Origin: Athripsodes cinereus
Lineage: Eukaryota > Arthropoda > Insecta > Trichoptera > Leptoceridae
Reading direction: 5' to 3'
Length of the DNA stretch: 64,000 bases
Assembly: GCA_947579605.1 (NCBI GenBank)
Contig: OX388307.1
Coordinates: forward strand, 6,673,237 to 6,737,236
In this document: piece after piece, positions 43,877 through 55,500 of the stretch
Position numbering within the stretch: position 1 is the stretch's first letter
How the letters are laid out: the number at the start of each line of letters is the position of its first letter
Made by a program: the position numbers and the translations under genes
The notes under the pieces: model-generated
The model's database searches: none
What the model was told of the DNA's origin: nothing
What the model saw: only the letters and a program-made list of their open reading frames with translations

Positions 43877-44427
43877 TTCTTATTTCGATCGATATAGATC
43901 TTCAATGGTTCAATCAGCATTTTTCTGAAAATCTGAGGAAAAAAGATATTCAAAGAGTTTATTTCATTGTTCACCCATTTCACACATTCATACAAGTTTA
44001 AGTTTGTTTTTATTATTTTTAAGTATGTTGTGCTTATGAGGGTTAAATGTCACATTTACCATAGATCTTCCGCAAAAAATGACAGTTCTATCGAGGATAA
44101 TTGCGGAAGGCAATTTTCGGCTTCTTTTGAATTCGTTTTGTAGTTTCATAATCGTGGTTTCTCATCTCTCGTATTAGTAGCTTCCAATAATTTCCTAATA
44201 AAAAATATTATAATTTTACGACAGCTATATAGACTTAAATCGTTTTATTAATAATAAATATTCATATAATTAAAATAAAATAATGGCCTTTGAGGTATCT
44301 ATTTTTGGGTTAGACTGAAGTTGCATCACAACAACATTTACATTAAGTTCTGTTATTAGACTCTAGTCATAAAATAAATAACTTTATATTAGTGTTGTGT
44401 ATCGGTCAATAGTGTAACGTTATCACA
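43877..44427. promoter_or_regulatory. upstream region of CCDC51 (no clear motif)
   Basis: The single-copy sequence between the duplication and the CCDC51 start codon should contain its promoter and 5' UTR. No TATA box stands out near the ATG and the transcription start cannot be placed. Confidence 0.3.
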
Positions 44428-45387
44428 ATGGCCAAACGACTGATGGGTTTCTTTAAAAATGTCAGAGGAAGCGCCGATTCTAACCTTAAACTTGGAGAGG
44501 AAGTTATGAACAATAAAAAAGCAGAATTAAAAGAGAAATTAAATAAAATTAAAGAGAAAATACCTTCCGTGAAAGATGGTTTAGAAGCTATTCCTAAAAA
44601 TATTGCTAATAAAGAGGCACTTCAAGTTAAGGTTAGAGACATGATTAAAAAATATGAAAAGTTCACAGGAGTGGATGAAGTCATGGCTCTACAGAAGGCA
44701 GTGTTGGAAGCACAGGTATTGTTTCAGTATTAACATTAAGTTTTTAACTTCAAAACATATTTATATAAGATTAAAATTAAGCAATATTTCCCATATTTAA
44801 AAAAAATAATAAAAAAATTCATCCAAATAATGTACTAAATAACACGCCAGTCTTGTGAAGGTTGAGTAGATCTAAATAACAAAGAGGGTCCAAGACTCTC
44901 ACATCAAGTTATCGGCCACCCTATAATTAAAATATAATCACCTGAAATCGAAGTTTTGAGTATATGATTATTGCATTTCAGACTATGAGTTTTGTTAATT
45001 TTTCAAACACAAAATTATCATTTACATTTTTCATATGCGCTAGGCATATTATATTTTTATGTTAGACTGATTGTAGGTTAGATTATGTACGTTAAGTTTG
45101 GCGTTATTTTTTGCTGCAGCATTGGATGAATTATCATCTCTCAGGTGAAGTAGGTACTATATTAGTACAAAATTCAAAACTTTTATTATAATAGAAATAA
45201 TAATCACTCAAACTCAATTGAATTAAAACATAAAAAAGATAAATTTTCCTTAACTATTTGGTCATCTTTTCCTTGATAATTATCAATTTCTCAAACACGA
45301 CCCAGCCAGGAGAACTAGTTCTATGTCACAGACTATTGTAAATTAATGAATAAGTTTTGTTTTATTAATATCCATATTTATATCATG

Positions 45388-45435
<48 letters not shown>

Positions 45436-48400
45436 AATATCGGTTGAAAGCTGTTGTTGTAAAGTTTACATCAAACATTAACAGGAGAAGTTCATTGGGG
45501 CACAAGAGAGAAGACGAGAAGCAGCTCATAAAGTGCTGGACTCACAAAAGAGGCTCAAAGAAATACACGAAGAGATGCAAAACACTTCCAAAGGAGATCA
45601 AAAATACCTGAAATTGGTCACGGAAGAACACAATGTAAGTTGTTTGTTATAAAATTTATTTATTCAGATTCTACTTTTGAAGATTATGTCGTTCACAATC
45701 TACAAGCATTTCTGCAAAACTTATCAATCAGCCCTCATAGATATATAAATGTATTTAATATGGTAATTTACATAATCTTAACAATAAAAATGATTGAATT
45801 AGTGAATAAATATTTTATAGTGTTCAATTATGACAAAAAGTATCAGCTAAGGAACACAGCAATAGTTAGTTTCTTATAATTATGAGGGTTACGAAGTGTA
45901 GGTATATAATTATGTATGACACAAATACAATATATGTCATTTGGCAAGCATTCCCATTTGTTTTACTATTACAATGTGTTGTTAAAATATGTTATTGTTT
46001 AGTACTTATCTATCATAGTCAATGTTGCTGTTTCATTGAGATTCTCGACCATAATGTAGCAAAATTCGAAGGTCATAAGATTCACTCATGGTTGAGGTTA
46101 ATACTAGGGTGAAAGTTTGCATAAGAAAATAGTCCATTTATCCTTGAATCACTGTAACACTGTATGTATCAAACAATTTGAATAGAATCAAGAAATGAGC
46201 TAGAAGATTTTGTGTGTGAAAGGGACGATCCGTATATTCATGACACATTGAATCTAGTGACTAATCTGCTTGTGGAAAATGAAGTGATGGTAACTATAGG
46301 GAAATGGAGATAGAAATACAATATGCATGTCTAGTTATTTGTAAATAATGTTTACTATTAGATGTTCCCACTAGTGCCTCATTCAAATAATAAACTTAGA
46401 TAAAATATAGAAACAACAGAACTATTTTTATAATATTACTGTTGTCAACTATCCTATTATGTTGATTGTGTTTACTTAACAATTCAACATTTTGTGTTAA
46501 ATGTCTGATCAATCACGGACCATTGTTATGTAAATAATATTGTGACATGGCACATGGTAATGAAGGATGAGGTTTTATCGTCACGTATGTTAGTTTTACA
46601 ATGTGGTAAACTAAACGAAAAAGTAGTAAACCAATATGCCCTTTTCAAATTTTAAAATCGTTTTGCTTTCAATCTTTTGAGTTTTTTTACATTACATTAC
46701 ACACATTAAAATTATATGTTTAATTACTTTAGAAATAATAAACTTTCTTTTTTAGGTGTTTAATGAAGAGCAACATCTTCGCAAAGCATTTCTTTCCATT
46801 GAAAGAGAAGAGAGGGAACACTTCAGCACAATGTCTGCTGCTGTCAAACTAAGTCACGAACGAGAGAGAGCGCATGCTGAACGAAACAAATATTGGTACA
46901 TTGTTGCATCACTTGTAGGTAAAAAAATGCACTCAAATATTTAATCCAGCATTTATTTATTGTTAAATGATTCACTGTTTTGTGGAGCGTGCAAATATCT
47001 TGTAAAATGTGTTGTTTTCAGTCTAAAGTGAAAATTATGATCATGACGTGTCTAATAGTTTGTTCCGTGGAGCACCCACTAAATATTTGGTGTCCCACTA
47101 TTTACTGTAAATTTTCGAGTGTCCTGTAAATAATAATAATGATCTTTATTGCACGAAAAAATCAACAATAGAAAAAACATGACAAAATTTTTACTGAACA
47201 AATAAATTTGTGCAGTGCAATTGTTCTAAAATTCAGGGATAAGGTTGGTCATCCATCCAGAATTTATTAATTTTTGTTGGTACAGAGAGGAAAGCTCGCA
47301 TGTCGACTACAAACAGCTGGTCTGCTGGCTACCCCACTTGTGGGATACGGTGTGATTGCTTAGTATAGTAGTATAGCCTAATAAGTTTCCATGTGCCAGT
47401 CTTTGAAAAATTAATTTTAATTTATGTCATTGTAACTTTATCATGTCATTGAAATTTACAGAATTGAATGAAATATTCAATACCTATCATCGGGTATCTA
47501 TTTCATGTAAGTTACCTTTTGAATCTCACACTTGTTTATTCTTATTTTAGGCACAGCTCTTGGTGTTTTTGGATCAACGCTGAATAACAGAATGAAAATG
47601 GCCGAGTTCCGTGAAATGTTAACTGAACAGATGGAACGATCAAACAATGTGTTGTTGACAGTTGGGACACCGTCTTCTGCTATGGCCAGTAAAGCTGGGA
47701 CAGCAGATCTAGCAAAGCACCAACAGCATCTTCGGGATATCGAGATGAGAGTGGCAGCTATTGCTAACAATCAGGGCACAATTTTAGGTAAACGTTTTTC
47801 AGTTTAATCAATCCAAATATAATTGTTTTGACAACAATTTTGTAATTCTGAATTCTTGTTTATTATTTTTAACTCAGCAGTTGTATTCCCTTTTTCAAAA
47901 TTAGTGGCAAATAGAACAGTTTTTAATTTAATTCTAAAACCGAGATTTGTATTAAAGCATAAGTAAAAAAACTAAAGCCAACATGGTTTTTGTCTGTTTT
48001 AAGATTACATGACTCTTATATTTAACATAAAGGATGAACATTTTGAAAAAAAATAATGTCAACGTCAAATGCCAAAGTCCGTAATTTCACATTTACCCAA
48101 TTCAAATATCATTTGATTTTTGATGTGTAATATTGATCCAAGCATTTCCTGAAATATATTATGGTATTGTGACATTGCCCTAAATCTTTCTGTCACAGTT
48201 AAATTTTCAGTATTGGTAAAATTGTATAATTTATTTATTTATTGTACAAAAGAAACAATAAACAGCATTGCGGTAAAAAAACATTTTCGCTGTCATTGTA
48301 TATAAACAGTAAACAATCAAGACAATTATAAAATATAACACAAAAATACAGACACATAGAAATTCCATGACACAAATTTACAAGAAAAAGGAATATTGAA

Positions 48401-48716
48401 TATTAATAATAAAGTTCTATTGTAATTATTTGTTTTTCTTTCAGAGCATATGAGAAAATCGGAGAAATATGTCAACCTGCAATTAGAAGACATCAAAAAC
48501 CTAGTGATAACATCAGCTACCGCACATCATAAATCAGATAAAGCTCTTAAGGAAGCAATAAAAAAGGCACAGACATCATTGCCACAACAGGAAAGCAATT
48601 CAACTGCCCACGAACTCTTAGATAAATTACATGAGCACGAAGAATATGTTAAAATGTCCGTATTCGCTGCAATAGTGTTATTAGTTATTTACGGAATAAT
48701 TGGAAAGATGAGTTAA
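44428..48716 (+). CDS. CCDC51: CCDC51 / MITOK homologue, 5 exons, 369 aa
   Basis: In mammals CCDC51 (MITOK) is an inner-mitochondrial-membrane protein proposed as the pore subunit of the ATP-sensitive potassium channel. Exons: 44428-44715, 45485-45634, 46756-46918, 47551-47787, 48445-48716; all introns GT-AG, phases 0, 0, 1, 1, total 1110 nt. The N-terminal about 180 residues are charged coiled coil (KEKLNKIKEKIPSVKDGLEA, EKFIGAQERRREAAHKVLDS). The family signature HERERAHAERNKYWYIVASL leads into transmembrane segment 1 (about residues 191-210, ending VGTALGVFGSTLNNRMK). A second hydrophobic segment (VFAAIVLLVIYGIIG) is at the extreme C-terminus. The N-terminus MAKRLMGFFKNVRG is basic and amphipathic but short for a presequence. 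Human protein is 411 aa. Confidence 0.92.
45391..45432. repeat. TA dinucleotide microsatellite
   Basis: About 20 uninterrupted AT/TA units in CCDC51 intron 1, ending about 50 bp before the exon 2 acceptor. Confidence 0.97.
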
Positions 48717-49721
48717 TCTTTGTATTGCGTTTGTTAATCTTGCTGCATAGATGTACAAATACCCTTTATCCTTGAGAAAAGAGGGAACAAAACAACATAT
48801 GTATATTATTCTCATCTTTACACAAACCAAATACATTTAGTTCCCAAGTTATAATACATCTTAATAGGTTAACTCAATCTTATCGTAATGCTTATAGTAA
48901 ACCAGATTTCAACAACTTGTGCAGCATTGGTCTTGTTTTGTGCATGTGAGGTTTTGGAGTCGATTCCTAATTGAATCATAGAATTTGTCTTGGATAATTT
49001 TGTGCTTACGATTTCTTTTTTTATCTAAGTAACAAGACACAACTTTTTGACAGTTATAAATTGCTTGGTTGCAGGAAGTTTACCTACTGTACTGGTGGTA
49101 TCTTGCAATTATTTTATTTATAGAATGACCTATTAGCTCTGTTATGCCTCCCCTAGTTTGCGCACTTGGTGTTGCCGGCTTGAAACATTATCTCCAGAAC
49201 CAAATAAATGTGGATCTTCAACCCCTGGCAGATAGATTCTGGCTTCCTATGAAATACTTCACCATTATTTTCTATTCAAGGCAACTGTTCTGTGTATGAA
49301 CTTAAGGTTGTTGAAAAAATAACTTTTGAGAGTGGAAAATAATTTTATCTCTACCCACTGTTTTACTTGATTTTTGAAAATGTTACATTGTTGTAGTCTT
49401 CTAAGAAATTCCAAATGCATCTTAAAACTTTTCTCACGTTATCCATTTGCCTTATATGATTATGGGGTTTATGGTTTAAGGTTGTTTTTTTTTATGGCTA
49501 TATACCAATGGGAAAAGAAACTAATTTTCCAAAGTATGTAATCCCTAATTTAATTATCGTAATGAAAAAGTTATTTATATGTAACTTATTCTGAAAAGCA
49601 GCGGTTGTTACTTATTTACGTATTTGTTTACTTGTTTCTAACATTGATATGTTTGCAGTATTAAGATGCAGCATTGAACAATCAAAAGCCCAAAAATATT
49701 AATTATTTTTATCAGTAATGA
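48717..49721. other. CCDC51 3' flank
   Basis: Presumed 3' UTR and downstream sequence. A possible polyadenylation signal AATAAA is at about 49203-49208. No other gene recognised. Confidence 0.4.
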
Positions 49722-49866
49722 AGGGGTCCGTGGTTCGATCCCAGATGCCACGTGGCAAACTCCCCTTTCACGACACAAGTTTTTAGCTTACTGTGAAAGG
49801 TGTATGTATAAGGTTGTATTTGGGTTTATAACAAAACCCAGATATTATCTTTAAAAAAAAAAGATT
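49722..49866 (+). mobile_element. tRNA-derived SINE, 5' truncated
   Basis: Begins at the B-box region (GGGGTCCGTGGTTCGATCCC), then CTCCCCTTTCACGACACAAG, GTATAAGGTTGTATTTGGGT and a terminal A-run. Confidence 0.85.
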
Positions 49867-50876
49867 AAATTTTCCATAATTAAAAAAAATAATTAGACAT
49901 TCCCTAAATTGTTATACCACTGTTAAATTTTGTGTAATTTTTGTTTAAAATTGTTGATTTATTCATTAAACTTTATTGTGCTGTATAATATTATTAACAC
50001 CAGTTTAATGATGTACACATTTTATTAAGAAGAGACCGAAGTTTAACTCTTTGTTTTTTGTTTAATTAAATATTTAAGATTAAGAATGCTAGTCAAAAGA
50101 AATGCTAGTGAAATTATAATGATAATTTTAAGAGTAATCTTTTCATCCAGGGCTTGGTAATAATTGATAATTATAATTTTTTTAACAATTTTACCCTTCT
50201 TTTGTAATTATTTACCATTTTAATTTAATTGTTAATTTATATATTGTATCATGTTTACAATGACATTACTACTACAATATTTTAGTTTAGTTATCCATGT
50301 TTTGATAATGAAACAATTGTTACTTTTTACTACATATTAAACTTGTTTGAAAAATATTTGTTTTTTTTTATTATGTAAGTTGAATCTTTTTTACAACCAA
50401 CCATTTTATGAGATTAGATATCTCAATTTTAATATTTGAAACTATCATATAGGGCTTAGAATAGACAACATCACCTTATTTAGTAATTCCTCTGATTGAA
50501 CTTGAACCTTCAACCTCAAAATTCTCTTTTATTAACCACAGTGACAGCCTCTTTTAAGTAAGAAAAAAGCCAATCTCTGGTTTAACTTTCTATGAGTATC
50601 TATCTATGTACCTTTCTATCTCCCCATGTCACGTTTGTGAGCATACCCAGAATGTTTTCTAGATGGGGGTAGCAACCTAGCAAAATTTTATTTGGTCTAC
50701 ACGCAAAATATCTACTCCCCCCACCTCCCTCACGGCATTTTGGCATAGGAATTTGAAATGTCCCATATTCAGTCTGATTTTTAGGCAGCTGCCCCCTTGG
50801 GATAACCCATGATCACATTTATGTGTGGGTTTCATCGTAATTAGTTTATTATGTTGTTCTCCCTATCTTAAGCAGA
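49867..50876. other. intergenic; module fragment at 50700-50790
   Basis: CTACTCCCCCCACCTCC, CATAGGAATTTGAAATG matches the recurrent hAT-associated module. No gene. Confidence 0.4.
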
Positions 50877-51105
50877 TTGAATCTAACTACCGCTCTCTTT
50901 TCTCTTCCAAGTTGGTCCCTCAATGCTGAGGATCGTGACCACCATGACCCCAACCAAGCTCCTCCACTGCGCCCTGTCCTCCGCCTGTCTAAGCACCTCA
51001 TACACTGTACTCCTTGCAGCATCTCTCACATGATCCGACCATCTTGTTGGTATTCGGCCCCTGCTTCTTCTTCCTTCGACACCACCAGACAAAATCAATA
51101 ACCGC
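50877..51105 (-). mobile_element. RTE-like LINE C-terminal fragment
   Basis: Minus-strand frame reads LSGGVEGRRSRGRIPTRWSD, HVRDAARSTVYEVLRQAEDR and AQWRSLV: the standard GRxxxRWSDxVR...AEDRxxWR ending. It lies between CCDC51 and SUGT1. Confidence 0.75.
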
Positions 51106-51221
51106 TAGTCCCATAGAATTGGTGAATTTAGGACTAAAAATGTTTGAAAATGATATTGTAAAACCGAAAAGAAAGATATCTGCAAGCTACACAGAGTTAG
51201 TTGCAGAAAGTTCATTAATTA

Positions 51222-51345
51222 GTTGGAAGATATCGCATTTTAGCGATAAAATCGCCCTCTGTACATTGAATTGTATAAATGATATTTTCTATGTTAATTT
51301 GTATTATTGTAAACAATGTACAGTGAAGAATAAAATAAATAAACA
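51222..51345 (+). mobile_element. LINE 3' tail
   Basis: TTAGTTGGAAGATATCGCATTTTAGCGATAAAATCGCCCTCTGTA, CAATGTACAGTGAAGAATAAAATAAATAAA; closest to the 7541 copy. Confidence 0.75.
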
Positions 51346-52069
51346 ATTTAATCATACCATCATAGCAATCCCCATGATCAAGGCAGCCAGCAATAAACGT
51401 ATACAAGTTGTCCTCTCCGTGTCGTACCTCATCAACGATGCCTTGCACAAAATGTTTTACAAACACCTTCCTTTTTTGCGAGCCTCAAAACTTACAGAAA
51501 ACAGTTGAAGACCTACTTTTACTGGCCGGGGACATCATGGGACAAATGGGAATTAAATGTAAATTATTTTTTTATTTTAGAAAGCAAGATTTATTACATT
51601 AGTATCTTTAAAATGATGTTAAAAATAGTATGCACACTGTTCATAAATAATTCATAAAATCAAATTCATACAGACAAAATACAAATATAATTATAACTGA
51701 ATTTGTGGATGACTTGGTGAGTAAAAAAAGTACAAAAGAAAGATGTATTAACTAAATACTAAAAATATACAAATATGTAACTAATAATGGATCGAAACAA
51801 ATATGCCTATTAATACTCCATTTCATTTTACTATACACCTGAATTCATTTTTCTCATTGTCCCTTCCGTAGAACAAAACAGAAAACAGCCCCCCCTTCCA
51901 TTCTGTACCAGTTGTGTCATCTCTCCGTATGAATACTCATTTTATAAAGAGATACAAAAGTCTGGCTTTTAATTAAATATATTGAATTTAAGTTATTCTT
52001 ATTTGAATTTAGACATAGTCTCTATGAGTATATATTGTAAGTGTTCTTAGACTGTATTCCTAAAAGGAA
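51346..52069. other. intergenic, nothing recognised
   Basis: No gene or element recognised in the convergent interval. Confidence 0.4.
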
Positions 52070-52205
52070 GATTTTGGGTTAGATGGTAGAGATGGCGCCT
52101 TTGCGATAAACTCGTCCTTAGTATACTGACTGTTTTTAATTTGAATGTATACCTTCTACGAAATTGTTTGCAATCAATGCACAGTAAAGAATGAATAAAT
52201 AAATA
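52070..52205 (+). mobile_element. LINE 3' tail
   Basis: GGGTTAGATGGTAGAGATGG, TTGCGATAAACTCGTCC, CACAGTAAAGAATGAATAAATAAAT; same family as 33295. Confidence 0.75.
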
Positions 52206-52588
52206 AGAATAGAATAGACAAAAAAAATGATAAAAAAGGAATCAAAATGAATGAAGTAATAACAGAATACAGAGGCTTATTTGAAAAATATTAATACATA
52301 TATTTTACAAAAGCACAAAGCAATGGTGTCCATTTGAAAGTGTCAAGCTATTACAATATTCACAAAATAGTTATGGTAATGTTTGGATACAATCACTGTT
52401 TTCTATCAAAAGACAACATCATCAAATTTTTTATCATTCCCCAACACTTTCTTTGAGCAATAAACATTCGATATATATTTTTGAAATACAACAATATCAG
52501 AAGAAAAATGATAGGTTATAATAATATTTTTAAAACTTTTTGATATTTCAAAATGGACACGACTTTTTCTAAATATGTGGACAGATAT

Positions 52589-55500
52589 TTAGTTATCCCA
52601 TTTCTTGAATTCCATTCCATCTGGAGGTTTGACGGGGACTTTTTCCTTTGATACTTCACTCCAATTTGTGCTCAAGACAGTTCCTCCAGATTCCATCTGA
52701 AAATAAATAAAATATTTGACACAACATTTTAAACACAATTTTAAATTTCTGAAGGTAAATCTCTGTTGTTGAAAGACTTGACTAAAAATAGTTAAGAGTC
52801 CTGGATTCAGCTATAAACTGGGATCTTTGGAGGAAATACCTAGACATAACAGGCCCTTGACCCAACCGGAACAAGCGGAAGAGATATTTATGTATTCAAT
52901 GAAGTTTATTTACATTTTAAGAATATTCATAGTTGACAGAAACGGGTTTTCTTCAGCCTGGTACACCTTTTTTCATGGCTCACCACTCCATGAAATAACA
53001 TTGTAAGAACATTAAAAATTGTTTTGAAAAAATGTCACTCAACTAACACAAAATCCGTTTGTTTCCTCCGTTTTTTCCCACGTGAGAAACATTGAGTCGC
53101 ATAAATTAATTTGAATAATAGTCCAACTTGTTTTCAAAGAATGGAATGAATGATTTGTGGAAATATTAAGGACTTTTCAAATACATATTATACTTACATA
53201 ACTTTTCATCATAGCTTTCTTGACTTCGTCACTACCTTGTCCATAAATTTGTTCAAAGAGCTTCTTTAGGGCGGCATCACCTTCAGGCTTTTCATTCTCT
53301 TCCTAAAAAGACCATATATAGTTGATCAATAAAATATGACAAATGTGATAGATGATAATATGTTTTTACTTCTCTTTCACTCTCATCTGTAAATTTAGGA
53401 GTGTCGTGTAAAAGGCAGCTATGAAGTGGTAAGATATCTCTGTGCCAATACATTCTTGAATGTATTGGCACAGAGAGAACAAACTGCATATTAAGATAAA
53501 TTAAAAAATATACAAAAAATACTGTTACAATTCTCCATTGGTAATTATGTATATACTCAATCAATGATTAACCTATATACTTATTGCCGAACACTTTTGC
53601 CTCGCAGTATTTTAAGGGCAAGAGTTATAGTCGGGCCAGTATACCAGTGCACCTCAGGTATGATGGTCTCTTTTATTCATAGGCAGGTATCAGCAACCAA
53701 AGGCATTGTTATAGAATATTTTATTTTCTATATTACTATCTAATCCTTGTACCTACATACGTACTGCGCGCCTTACGGCGTAGACCAAGGACCACACACC
53801 CTTTTCGCTTGTTGTTTCTGTCACATTAATATAAGAGTTTCTGTTTTGATATTTTGTGTCAAAAATATTACATATGAAAGTTTTCAAGTATGCGTATTAG
53901 TACAGTAGGTTAGTTAAAAAGGATATTAAATAATTAGAAGTAGGCAGTTACATACAAAGAATAGTTATACTAGCTAGGTACATTATAACACTCTATTAGT
54001 CTAGGATAATAAAAAAAAAACAATAGGGATTTACTAAATGAATCTCAATACAAAACTGCAGGTAATGCATTTTATGATTTATGACTAATTTTTGTCAGGA
54101 AATTCCAGAAATCAATTAACTTATCAGAAATCATCCCTATCACTTATATTCTTTAGTTTAAAACGAGCCTTCGGGATCGCAACATCTAACAGTGAAAGTT
54201 TATTTTAGTGTCAGTTTATAAATTATAAAAATATGCCTGTTGACTCCCCAGTGTCGCGAATTTGTGATACGTCTTTGCGATTATTTTACAAAGGAATTTT
54301 TAAAGTGGATAAGAGGTATTTCAAAGTGGAAAAAATTAACTGATTGACAATCTCTGATAAATGTATCCTTGGTGGTGAGACGTAAAGAAGTTGAGTAAAC
54401 GTGTAGCGGGGGTTCAGGTGCACTCATATACTGGCCTCACTTTAGAGTAGTATTCATGTAAGAGTGCCCCGCTCATAGGTAAATGATTACTAACACATCC
54501 TTCACCAATGAGTATGCTACACACACCACACAATGCACCAGCTAATCACAGTGATGATACTCGGTTACTAATACAATCACGTGTTCTGTAATACACATTA
54601 CCTGTGACTGTGTGCGTAGCGATGCTAGGGCACTTTAAAAAAAATCAAGTCTCTGCTTAAAACTAAAGAATGTACGTTAAGAATCTGCTGGCTACTCCAC
54701 AACAATGAGACACTGTGATAGTGTATTAGAAGTAATCATAATGACATTATGATAAGGTGCTCACTAGTTCAATCTTCCAAATGGTCCGTAGTTCGAAACT
54801 CGCTTTTTGAAAATATATTTAAAAAAAAATAAATATCAATATGTATGTGGATACCTGTTGTTTTATTTCTTTTTCTATTTTGTCCCAGTCTTTCTTGTTT
54901 GCGCACGAGCTTGGATATTTAATTGTCTGAGGTCCTGAGGCGTCAACTACAGCTGGAAAACATCACCAGAATGAGAAAAAAAAAATAGAATTACATATTT
55001 CAAAGTGTAGTAAAATAATTTAGCATTACATACTGAAAAAAAATAATTTTATTACTTTTAACTTTATTGAGAAATTTATAAAACTCTTTGTGATATTCAA
55101 ATAAAAATTATATCATAAGATAGCCAGTAGAATGAGGAAGATTTCATGACAAAAACTAAATATTCCAATTTTCTTAATTTTTTGAGCATTCTAAGCCTCT
55201 GAAAAAGTTTCAAATTCCATGATAATTCTATTTCATGTAATTTTTTCAAATCTAAGTTTCTAAGTTACGTTTTCATATTTCATTTTATTGTCTAGAACAG
55301 GGGTCTCCAATCTACAGCCCAGTCTGAACAACTAATGGCTTATTGTTGTTATTGTTGCTGTGACAATTGGATAAAAAACTTAAGTGGCTAGATAAAGCAA
55401 AGCTTAGTATACTGTGCAGAAAATTTGACTTAAGCATAATAAGTGTCCAAGTTTCGCAACCATGCAGCAGCACAGACCAGATATTTTTTTTATTTTATTT

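Noticed and set aside
42658..44001. Paired identical ORFs (63, 68, 77-93 codons on plus; 89 on minus)
   Set aside because: Identical because of the 669-bp tandem duplication; no domain, and one minus frame overlaps a degraded transposon fragment.
55297..55320. CAGGGGTCTCCAATCTACAGCCC looks like a hAT terminus in SUGT1 intron 3
   Set aside because: No matching inverted end or 8-bp duplication was found nearby, so no element can be delimited.
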